From Verrucomicrobia subdivision 3 bacterium UBA7542 (GTDB taxonomy: Bacteria; Verrucomicrobiota; Verrucomicrobiia; Limisphaerales; UBA11358), in assembly GCA_002479245.1 (NCBI GenBank), contig DLMG01000008.1, positions 1 to 7,605 of the forward strand: a stretch of DNA of 7,605 nucleotides, read 5' to 3'. Within the stretch, counting starts at the first letter, position 1. Each line of letters begins with the position of its first letter. Under the pieces are notes generated by a model. That model was not told where the DNA came from, made no database searches, and saw nothing but the letters and a program-made list of their open reading frames with translations. This document shows, piece by piece, positions 1 through 6,700 of this stretch. The position numbers were made by a program, and so were the translations under genes.

Positions 1-437
1 GCCACAATCAGAACCTCCTTCTGGCCGATAATGTCGAGGTGGTACTCCATCTTGGACGCAAACGCGTGCGCGCCGACGCGCAACCCGCGCCGCAGCGCCA
101 TCGTGTGATAGGACATGCCGACCTCCTTGCTCAGCAGACGCCCGTTGACCACCGCGACCAGCTCGCCATCAATCTGGGCCACCAGGACGTATTCGTCCTG
201 AACGCGGTGGCGGTAATAAGCGAGCAGTTCGCTATAGAGCCGGGCCGCCACCACGTCGTAGTAGTCTCGTTCGACGTGGAGCAGGGGTTCGACGTGGCAC
301 AGAATGTCAGGTATGTCCTCACGGCTCACCTGACGGATGACCATTTCCTCGCCGCCGGCCAGCAACATGTACTTGGGCGGGAACGGCGGGATGGGGTTGT
401 CAATGGGACGCAGGATTTTTTCAATATCAACCGACAT
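1..437 (-). CDS. GNAT-like N-acetyltransferase, partial (3' end beyond the window)
   Basis: An open frame reads leftward from an ATG at 437 to the window edge: 145 complete codons without a stop, so the C-terminus is missing. The protein begins MSVDIEKILRPIDNPIPP. At about residues 33-46 it has a stretch (VIRQVSREDIPDIL) of the kind that opens the GNAT acyltransferase fold, where the first strand is followed by a helix. Residues 83-101 (YVLVAQIDGELVAVVNGRL) look like the central beta hairpin of that fold. The acetyl-CoA binding loop (Q/R-x-x-G-x-G/A) would lie further on and is not seen with certainty; GLRVGAHAF at 118-126 is only reminiscent of it. An AGGAA lies about 8 bases before the ATG and serves as a ribosome binding site. 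The substrate is unknown. The gene is divergent from nothing and lies downstream, in the same direction, of the transposase, about 130 bp away. The family call is from fold-like pattern only. Confidence 0.6.
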   Translation of the reverse strand, partial: MSVDIEKILRPIDNPIPPFPPKYMLLAGGEEMVIRQVSREDIPDILCHVEPLLHVERDYYDVVAARLYSELLAYYRHRVQDEYVLVAQIDGELVAVVNGRLLSKEVGMSYHTMALRRGLRVGAHAFASKMEYHLDIIGQKEVLIV

Positions 438-565
438 AGCATTTCCTATTGTGGATTGAGTGGGTTCCAGCATTGGCCAACCGTCGCGCTGGATTCGCTT
501 CTCATGCGGCGCACTCTACTGCTGTTGCGAACCCGCGGACAAGGAAAAAAACATTTCTTCGAGGA

Positions 566-1795
566 TCATAGTGGGTAGAGATCGAGCTTTCCACAGAAGA
601 ACAGAATGCGCGTCCGGTAGTTTTCGAAGTTGCGGAAGCCCCGGGCGGCGGATTTGATGCTCTGTATTTTTGAATTCAACCCTTCGGTGACCGCGTTGGT
701 GATGCGATGCTTCAAATAGGTCAGCAGATTCTCCAGATGCCGCCTGAGCATTTGGGCCACCTCGACCAGCGGTTTGAGACAGCTCCGGCTCACCCACCCG
801 AACCAATTCTTGAAAAACCTCCGTGCCCAGCCTTCCTCCTGATATTCCCAAAACTGGGTGAACAACTCTTTGGCGGCCCAGGCCCGCGCCACTTTCAGAT
901 TCAACTCCTTCAAAACGGCAAACGCCGACACCTGTTCCGGACGGAGATTTTGCGGGTTATACAACCACAGTTGCCGGGTGCCCTTGAGCGTTTCATCCCC
1001 CTCGGCCAGCAACTGCTTGTGTTCGGCTCGCCGCACCTTGTCCACCGCCTCGTTCAAATACTTGCTCACATGGAATTTATCATGCACCACGTCCGCGGCG
1101 GGCACCTGCTGCTTCACCGTTTGGATAAACGGCTCCCACATGTCCACCGCCACCGCTTCCACCGCCTGTTTCTGGTCCGGACTCAAGCTCTCCCACAGCT
1201 TCCCGGCGGCCTCCTCAGTCCGGTCTTCCACCACCTCCACCACGCGGGCTTGCTCCAAGTCGGTCAAGAGCATGATGTAGGATTGGCCCCGTTTGAAGCT
1301 TTTCTCATCCATGCCCAGATGCTTGAGTTGGTCCAACTGCCGCCGCTCCAGCCCGCGCTCTACGGCTCGCCGCATGATCTCATGGGCTGACTCCCAACCA
1401 ATACCCAACAGTTCGCAAGCCTGACTCACGCTGGCGCAGGCCAGCAGCACCTCTATGGCGAACCGTTCAAAGTGCAGGGTGAACCGTCCCAGAGTCGCCG
1501 CCCACGGCACCGCCATCGTCTTGACCCCGTGCTCCAGGCACTCCGAGCGCGGCACCCGCGCCCGGACCAGCGTCTCAAACTGCATCGTGTCCAGATGTCG
1601 CCACATCCGTTCCGCCGCGCTGTCATGAATCGAATACTCTCGTCCGCATTTCGGGCATTTGGCCGCCGCTCCCCACTGCCAGCCCAGTTCGATATCCACC
1701 TTCTTTTCCTGAAGCTTCAACTCCACAGCTTTGACCTCCCACGGGCTGCCGATGCCCAAAAGTAACGCGTAATGTTTTTGTAATTCGTTGTCCAT
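566..1795 (-). CDS. ISL3-family DDE transposase
   Basis: This 409-residue protein is the normal length for ISL3 transposases and appears intact. It catalyses cut-and-paste movement of its own element. The N-terminus carries a zinc-finger-like module (C47-x2-C50, then C86-x2-H89). A helix-turn-helix-like segment follows (ASVSQACELLGIGWESAHEI, about 120-139). The catalytic domain has the three expected acidic residues: D163 in LGMDEKSFKRG, D218 in VAVDMWEPF and E371 in NAVTEGLNSKIQSIK. The DKFHVSKYLNEAVD block, also typical of the family, lies between the second and third. I chose the ATG at 1795 (MDNELQKHY). An ATG at 1801 and a TTG at 1819 are in frame and would add two or eight residues; none has a strong ribosome binding site. 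No frameshift or internal stop is visible, so the element may still be active. Confidence 0.93.
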   Translation of the reverse strand: MDNELQKHYALLLGIGSPWEVKAVELKLQEKKVDIELGWQWGAAAKCPKCGREYSIHDSAAERMWRHLDTMQFETLVRARVPRSECLEHGVKTMAVPWAATLGRFTLHFERFAIEVLLACASVSQACELLGIGWESAHEIMRRAVERGLERRQLDQLKHLGMDEKSFKRGQSYIMLLTDLEQARVVEVVEDRTEEAAGKLWESLSPDQKQAVEAVAVDMWEPFIQTVKQQVPAADVVHDKFHVSKYLNEAVDKVRRAEHKQLLAEGDETLKGTRQLWLYNPQNLRPEQVSAFAVLKELNLKVARAWAAKELFTQFWEYQEEGWARRFFKNWFGWVSRSCLKPLVEVAQMLRRHLENLLTYLKHRITNAVTEGLNSKIQSIKSAARGFRNFENYRTRILFFCGKLDLYPL

Positions 1796-1819
1796 GCTCA
1801 TGGCGCGAAACGCTCTCAA

Positions 1820-2495
1820 AAATCTCGCTCATGGCCAACTCAAACCGTTGCCCGGCGGAGCGGAGCGAAGTCCGGCGCCAAGCGGTTTGATCTCAGTTCC
1901 AACCGGTCTGCGCCAGTATGGAATCAAGCCCCTCCTACAACCTTCATTCTTAACCTCTGCCGATCTGCATTGTTTGCGATCGCGGGTCTTTGAGTCATTA
2001 GCAGTCTCCTAATTTCAGAATCGGGCTATTAACATTGTTCCCCCAACACAATCCCGTGAGGTTGGGTCTCGTCGATGGCACGGGCTTGCAAGGTGCAGTT
2101 GTTCCGTTCAAGCGCAACCTCCCGGACCTGCGAAAACCACCGACCGCCTCCCAGCCGTTGGCGCCGTAACTCAAGCGCATTTCATATTCTATTCCCCTCG
2201 CAATCCTCAACGGCGCGAAGCGTTTTGATTCGGGACAACTGCAATGAGCGAGTGGCTGGCGTTCCGGCCTCTTGCCGCGTGCGGCGAGAAAGATTTGAAC
2301 TGCGCTGAACCAGATATTAGCATTTTGAACACATCAAATCATTAGCCCAAATGTGACCTGAGATGTCCCAGGAGGGGATAGACGCGGTTCCAAATGCGGT
2401 GTGTGTTATGGGTGCAATAAACATGGCAAGAAGCTGACACTCGTAATAGTAGCAAAAAATGTTGAACACAATAACTTAGAAATCTCATCAAAAAT
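1820..2495. other. Non-coding stretch of about 675 bp
   Basis: Apart from the hairpin at 1840-1890, I see no supported gene here. Short open frames exist on both strands (the longest about 77 codons), but they lack ribosome binding sites and recognisable motifs. GC content falls to the right: 2310-2495 is clearly AT-richer than the flanks and probably holds the promoter of the PEP-CTERM gene, though no clean sigma-70 or sigma-54 box can be picked out. A GCCGC-GT-GCGGC palindrome sits near 2274-2285. The AT/GC shift and lack of genes fit decayed or inserted DNA between the transposon and the next gene. Confidence 0.5.
1840..1890. repeat. Imperfect inverted repeat (hairpin) upstream of the transposase
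   Basis: Two 20-base arms (1840-1859 and 1871-1890) flank an 11-base loop. The outer eight bases, TCAAACCG/CGGTTTGA, pair perfectly and 14 of the 20 positions match overall, including the inner CGGA/TCCG. No T-tract follows on either strand, so it is not an ordinary intrinsic terminator. It starts 45 bases upstream of the transposase ATG on the minus strand. It could belong to the insertion sequence (damping of read-through transcription or transposase binding), or be a REP-like genomic repeat into which the element inserted. Confidence 0.5.
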
Positions 2496-3239
2496 ATGAA
2501 AAACCTCATTGCACCAGCGATGTTAATCGTCGCCGCAGCGTTTGTTGCCACAAACGCTCAGGCGACCTATGTTGGAAATTATGGCTCAGCAGCGAACTTG
2601 GTAAACGTCGCCCCCGGGGGGGGGCCGGACGGTACGGCCCCCTTGATAATTCTGGGGGAATATAGCCCGGCAGGTCCGTTGGGATCGTCCGCGGTGACCT
2701 TGCCCAGCGGGACGGTGCAAGACGTGGACTTCTATGGAGGCAATTACAATTTTACCTTGTATGTGCTGTCCCCAGGTACGGCCGGACCCAACGCCAACGA
2801 GCAGACATTCACAGTCGTCGCTTCACAAAGTTTTTCCGGGTCAGCAACCGTGGGTATTCAAACCCTTGCAATTTCACCAGGTTTCTCCGTAAGTGCTGGA
2901 GACCTACTGGCGTTCGCTGGTATCGGGCCTTGGTACCCTCAGCAGCCCAACGACGCGCTCAACAGCGACGCCACGTATGAGGATTCGTCAAATCCTAATT
3001 CCTTTAGTGCAACACCGCCGGGCGGCCCTGGGACGCAATTCAGCGTGGGACTTAACCCGGATCCGACCGCGAATTACGAATACGGCCCCGATGTGTTCGG
3101 GAACCAGGGCCGGACTTATGCTATTGGTGTCGATGTTTCTACAGTGCCGGAGCCCACAACAATGATAGCTGGCGCGTTGCTGTTGCTGCCGTTTGGGGCG
3201 AGCACGCTGCGGATGCTGCGCAAGCGGCAAGTGGCGTAA
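2496..3239 (+). CDS. PEP-CTERM sorting domain-containing secreted protein
   Basis: This 247-residue protein has the full architecture of an exosortase substrate. It begins with a Sec signal peptide (MKN, hydrophobic core about residues 4-18, likely cleavage after AQA at about 23). A Gly/Ser/Thr/Asn/Pro-rich mature region follows, with no cysteine in it. The C-terminal sorting signal has the PEP motif at 218-220 (VPEPTT), a hydrophobic helix to about 237 and a basic tail (RMLRKRQ). Such proteins are exported, then cleaved and anchored or released by exosortase at the envelope, usually with exopolysaccharide production. The mature part resembles beta-rich surface proteins but matches no enzyme I recognise. 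The ATG is supported by the signal peptide; no Shine-Dalgarno sequence precedes it. It appears to be a single-gene unit with its own terminator. The coding sequence includes a run of nine G (2616-2624). No exosortase gene is in the window. Confidence 0.88.
   Translation: MKNLIAPAMLIVAAAFVATNAQATYVGNYGSAANLVNVAPGGGPDGTAPLIILGEYSPAGPLGSSAVTLPSGTVQDVDFYGGNYNFTLYVLSPGTAGPNANEQTFTVVASQSFSGSATVGIQTLAISPGFSVSAGDLLAFAGIGPWYPQQPNDALNSDATYEDSSNPNSFSATPPGGPGTQFSVGLNPDPTANYEYGPDVFGNQGRTYAIGVDVSTVPEPTTMIAGALLLLPFGASTLRMLRKRQVA
2616..2624 (+). repeat. G9 homopolymer inside the PEP-CTERM gene
   Basis: Nine consecutive G, preceded directly by five C (2611-2615), encode the PGGGP segment at residues 40-44 of the PEP-CTERM protein. 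Runs of this length are prone to strand slippage. A change of one base would shift the frame early, after the signal peptide and before the sorting signal. The gene is in frame as given. Confidence 0.9.
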
Positions 3240-3277
3240 CGGTTGACCAATTCGGATTTTCAAATCCTTCTTCCTCG

Positions 3278-3312
3278 ATCAGGCCGGTGTTCAAAACCGG
3301 CCTGATTGTTTT
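3278..3312 (+). terminator. Rho-independent terminator of the PEP-CTERM gene
   Basis: A perfect 11-bp stem (3278-3288 ATCAGGCCGGT paired with 3296-3306 ACCGGCCTGAT) with a 7-base loop is followed by TGTTTT. It begins 38 bases after the stop codon of the PEP-CTERM gene. The GC-rich stem and T-rich tail are classic. It should isolate that gene's transcription from the large gene downstream, which therefore needs its own promoter. The opposite strand lacks a good T-tract, so the direction is plus. Confidence 0.8.
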
Positions 3313-3707
3313 GCGGGACTTGACCGCTGCGCACAAAGTTCCTCGGCACCGACGAACCCGACCTGTCGTGACCTGTCGAGTTAGCGTTCTCTTTTCCAAG
3401 CTCGTCCCATTCTGGTTCAACCCAGCCACTAAATTCCTAGAATATCCAAAAAAACAGGAAGCGAAGGTGCAACAATTCATGGAATTCAAAGCCTCCCTGC
3501 TGTTTTTGAAAAGCCGGTTTTACGCGCGCCCAATGCGGCCATGCGCCGTGCCAGCCTTACAACTCGGCGGCGCAGCGCACACGGTGGGTTGAGGAAGCGA
3601 AGTCGTGGTGAAAGAGAAACTTCTTGTCCTGTTTTGTCCGGACAGTACTGTTATTCCTGCTCGTCGCGCTCACAAGGTCCGGCAGAGCCTAAATTCATGA
3701 CCACCAA
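3313..3707 (+). other. Non-coding leader of the large radical SAM-ketosynthase gene
   Basis: About 395 bp lie between the terminator and the large gene. I see no supported protein gene; a frame of about 100 codons across 3287-3592 has no family features and starts inside the terminator. Visible items are a short tandem repeat (ACCTGTCGTG then ACCTGTCGAG, 3361-3380), the overlapping palindromes at 3635-3651 and a four-codon ORF at 3697-3711. Because the terminator lies just upstream, the promoter of the large gene is expected in this stretch. No convincing -35/-10 pair was found. Confidence 0.5.
3635..3651. promoter_or_regulatory. Two overlapping perfect palindromes, candidate operator
   Basis: TGTCCGGACA (3635-3644) and ACAGTACTGT (3642-3651) are both perfect 10-bp palindromes sharing ACA. 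Together they form a 17-base site 57 bases upstream of the GTG start of the large gene. Such paired dyads are typical of sites for dimeric helix-turn-helix regulators. The regulator is not in the window and the site matches no consensus I would stake a name on. Confidence 0.35.
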
Positions 3708-3711
3708 GTGA
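3697..3711 (+). CDS. Four-codon upstream ORF (MTTK) overlapping the next start codon
   Basis: ATG ACC ACC AAG TGA ends with its TGA inside GTGA, where GTG at 3708 is the start of the large gene. The reading frame differs from that gene. The arrangement would allow terminating ribosomes to restart on the GTG, which otherwise has no Shine-Dalgarno sequence of its own. The ORF is tiny and could be chance; only the exact stop/start overlap makes it worth noting. Confidence 0.2.
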   Translation: MTTK

Positions 3712-6700
3712 AAGTCACATTCGTTTATCCCCGGTTTGAAAAGTTTCTCACTGGCCTGCCGGAACTGGACCAGGGGTTGGTGGACTATTTCCTGGGCAAC
3801 TTTACCACCCCGCCTTCGCTGGGCATCCCCATCCTCGCCTCGCTGACCCCGCCGGACATCGAAGTCGAACTCGTGGATGACAACAGCGGGCAGACCCTCA
3901 ACTTCGACGCCCCGACGGATCTGGTCGCCATCAACTGCTTCACGCCCCAGGCCACCCGCGCGTTTGAAATTGCCGACGGCTTTCGCGCCCGCGGCAAAAA
4001 GGTCATCATGGGCGGATTATTCCCCTCGTTCATGGTGGAGGAATGTCTCAAACATGCTGACTCGGTGAATGTCGCCGAAGGCGAGGCCACCTGGCGGCAG
4101 ATTCTTGCGGACGCCCGGGCCGGCACTTTGAAACCGGTTTACCAGGGCGGCAGTTCCGCCGACCTGGCCGCGCAGCCGATTCCCAAGCGTGAGATTTTTT
4201 ACCGGAACGATTTCTACGACTGGGATGAAGACCTCGTGCAACTGACGCGGGGCTGTTCCTACACCTGCGGCATGTGTTCGCTCCCGGCCCAAATGGGCGG
4301 GCGCATCCGCTTCCGGCCCATCGAACGCGTCGTCGAGGAGCTGCGCTCGCTCAAACACGAGAATGTGTATCTGGCCGACGACACGCTGTTCTTTCCGCAT
4401 CGTAAAATCAACGACTACGCCCGTGCCCTGTTCCAGGCGGTGGAGCCGTTGGGCAAGAAGTATTTTGTTTCCTCCACGATGGCGTTGAACACCGAGACCG
4501 GCTTTCTCGACCTGGCGACGCGCGCCGGCGTGCGGAATTTCTACTGCACCATGAACGTGGACCCGGTCTCCATCCGCGCCATCAAAGGCGAAGCCCGCGA
4601 GCGGCAGGTGCTCAAGGACCTCGTCCGGAATCTGGAAGACCGCGGCATCCGGTTTTTCGGTTCCTGCGGCGTCGGGAGGGACTGGGATGAACCGGATGTC
4701 GTAGACCGGGTGTTGGCGTTGTATGCCGAGGCCGGGATTCGCACGGCGGAATTTTTCATTTTCACGCCGTATCCCGGCTCCGTCCACTGGGACCGCATGA
4801 GCCGGCAGGGCCGCATCTTCGACCGGCAATGGTCGCATTACAACGGCGCCCATGTGGTCGCGCGCCCCATGAACTTCACCCCGGAGCGGCTGCGCGAAGA
4901 ATTCATCCGGCTGTGGCGCGAATTCTTCCGCACGCAGAAAACGCAGCACGCCGCGCACCTCGAACCCGCGACCTGGAAGGACGGCGCACAAGTGGTCGGC
5001 AAGCCGCTCCAACGCCAGGGCGTGCGCCAACAGGCGGTCGTGACGGGCCTCGGCCTCATCAGCCCCATCGGGCACGACGCGGCCACGGTGACTGAGGCAT
5101 TACGCAACGGTCAACATGGCATCAAACCCATCACGCGATTCGACGCGCGCCACTTCCGTTCCAACCTGGGAGGTGAAGCGAAGAATCCCAACCTCCGCGA
5201 CTGGCTTACCGATGCCGAGAATGAGGAATACGAAGACCTTTACCTGCGTTACGCCATCGCCGCCGCGCGCCGGGCGCTGCGCGACGCCGGACTCCAACGG
5301 GACGGAAAGGAAATCCGCCGCGACATCGCGCTGGTGCTCGGCACCTGCAACGGCGGACTTTGTTCCGCCGAAGCCGAATACGCCTGGAAGCACGGGCGCA
5401 GTTCGCGCGCCTTCGACGAGCGCATGAACTTGCAGGCCCAGCTCTACGGTTTTGGCAAGGCGCTGGCCAGCGCGCTGAAGTTCGGCGGCGAAACGTGGGT
5501 CATCACCACCGCGTGTTCCTCCACCACCGTCGCGCTGGGGCTGGCGCAAACGCTCATCAACCGCGGCTATTACGACACGGTCCTCGTGGGCGGCGCGGAC
5601 GTGCTATGCGTGGCCAACATGTCCGGTTTCGACGCGCTCAAGGCGACCGCGCCCGGCCGCATGGCGCCGTTTTCCACGCCCTATGGCATGAACGTCGGCG
5701 AAGGCGCGTGCTTCTGGGTGGTCGAGGACATGGAGAAAGCGATTCTCCGCCACGCCCGCTGTCTCGGCCGGCTGGCCGGCCATGCCACCACGTCCGACGC
5801 CTATCATCCCACCACGCCCGACCCGCGCGGCTCGGGGGCGCAACGCACCTTGCGCGCCGCGCTGGAGGATTCCGGACTTTCCCTCAGCGACCTCGGCTGC
5901 ATCAACGCGCACGGTTCCGGCACCGAGGCCAACGACAAGGCCGAAGCGCGCGGCATGGCGGCGTTCATGGACGGACATCCGCTGCCGGCCGTTTCGACCA
6001 AATCATTTTTCGGCCACTGCATGGGCGTGACCGGCATCCTGGAAGCCACTGCACAATTGCTCGCGATGAACGCCGGTTTCATTCCGCCCACGCTCAATTT
6101 CAGCGGACCGCGTCCGGGTTGCGCGCTCGACTTCGTGCCGAACGAAGCGCGCCCAAAAAAATACGACGCCTTCATTTCAGCGAACTACGCCTTCGGCGGC
6201 AACAACGCCGCGGTGGTCGTGACCAGGTGGGATTCGCCTGTGCCACCACGCAAAGAAGTCAAGGAACGCGTGGTCGTGACCGGCGTCGGAGTGGTCACGT
6301 CGCTGGGTTTGGGAATTCAGAAAACTCTGGCGCAGCTTCGCAACCAGGCCGTGGGGCTGACCCCCGTGGCCGCCTTCCCGCTGCGGGCCGAACGCGCGCG
6401 ATTGGTGGGACAAGTCGCGTCCTTCAAAGCCGCCGAGGTGGACCGCCGGATTGACTTTGCGAGCTTGAACCACATCAGCCGGTTTGCCGTGGCTGCCAGC
6501 CGGCTGGCCCTGGAGCACGCCGCGTTGAAAGTTTCGCCGGGCCATGCCGAGGAAATTGGGGTGGTCATGGGCGTGTGCAATGGCCCGTCGGAAATGGGCC
6601 ACATGGACAGCGTGTTCAGCAGCGATTCGTTTCAGGCCAACGTCACGAGCTTCTCCAACATCGTGGCGAACTCGACCGCCGGCTGGGTGTCCAATGCGCT

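Larger units (their letters stand above)
554..1932 (-). mobile_element. ISL3-family insertion sequence, tentative limits
   Basis: The transposase implies an insertion sequence of about 1.4 kb, the usual ISL3 size, but the ends are uncertain. The best candidate terminal pair is 557-574 on the left, overlapping the transposase stop codon, and the reverse complement of 1913-1928 on the right. They share CTT at one end and CATA(G/C)TGG at the other, with a two-base length difference between. The match is poor, and I saw no 8-bp target duplication outside it. If right, the right part of the element also contains the hairpin at 1840-1890. Treat the limits as a hypothesis; the transposase call itself is firm. 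Confidence 0.3.

Noticed and set aside
39..578. Plus-strand open frame of 179 codons
   Set aside because: It is antisense to the GNAT-like gene, which has a ribosome binding site and a credible translation; this frame has neither.
707..1390. Plus-strand open frame of 227 codons
   Set aside because: Antisense shadow of the transposase; its His/Leu/Pro-rich composition matches no protein family.
1998..2210. Minus-strand open frame of about 70 codons (with ANGWEAVGGFRRSGRL) as a possible gene or gene remnant
   Set aside because: It has no ATG near its upstream end, no ribosome binding site and no motif I can name. It may be part of a dispersed intergenic sequence, but that needs a genome search.
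2424..2438. Possible sigma-54 promoter (TGGCA...TGAC) upstream of the PEP-CTERM gene, as PEP-CTERM genes can be RpoN-dependent
   Set aside because: The -12 element reads AC where the invariant GC should be, so the match is too weak to list as a promoter.
3287..3592. Plus-strand open frame of 101 codons between the terminator and the fusion gene
   Set aside because: It starts inside the terminator stem, has no ribosome binding site and shows no recognisable domain.
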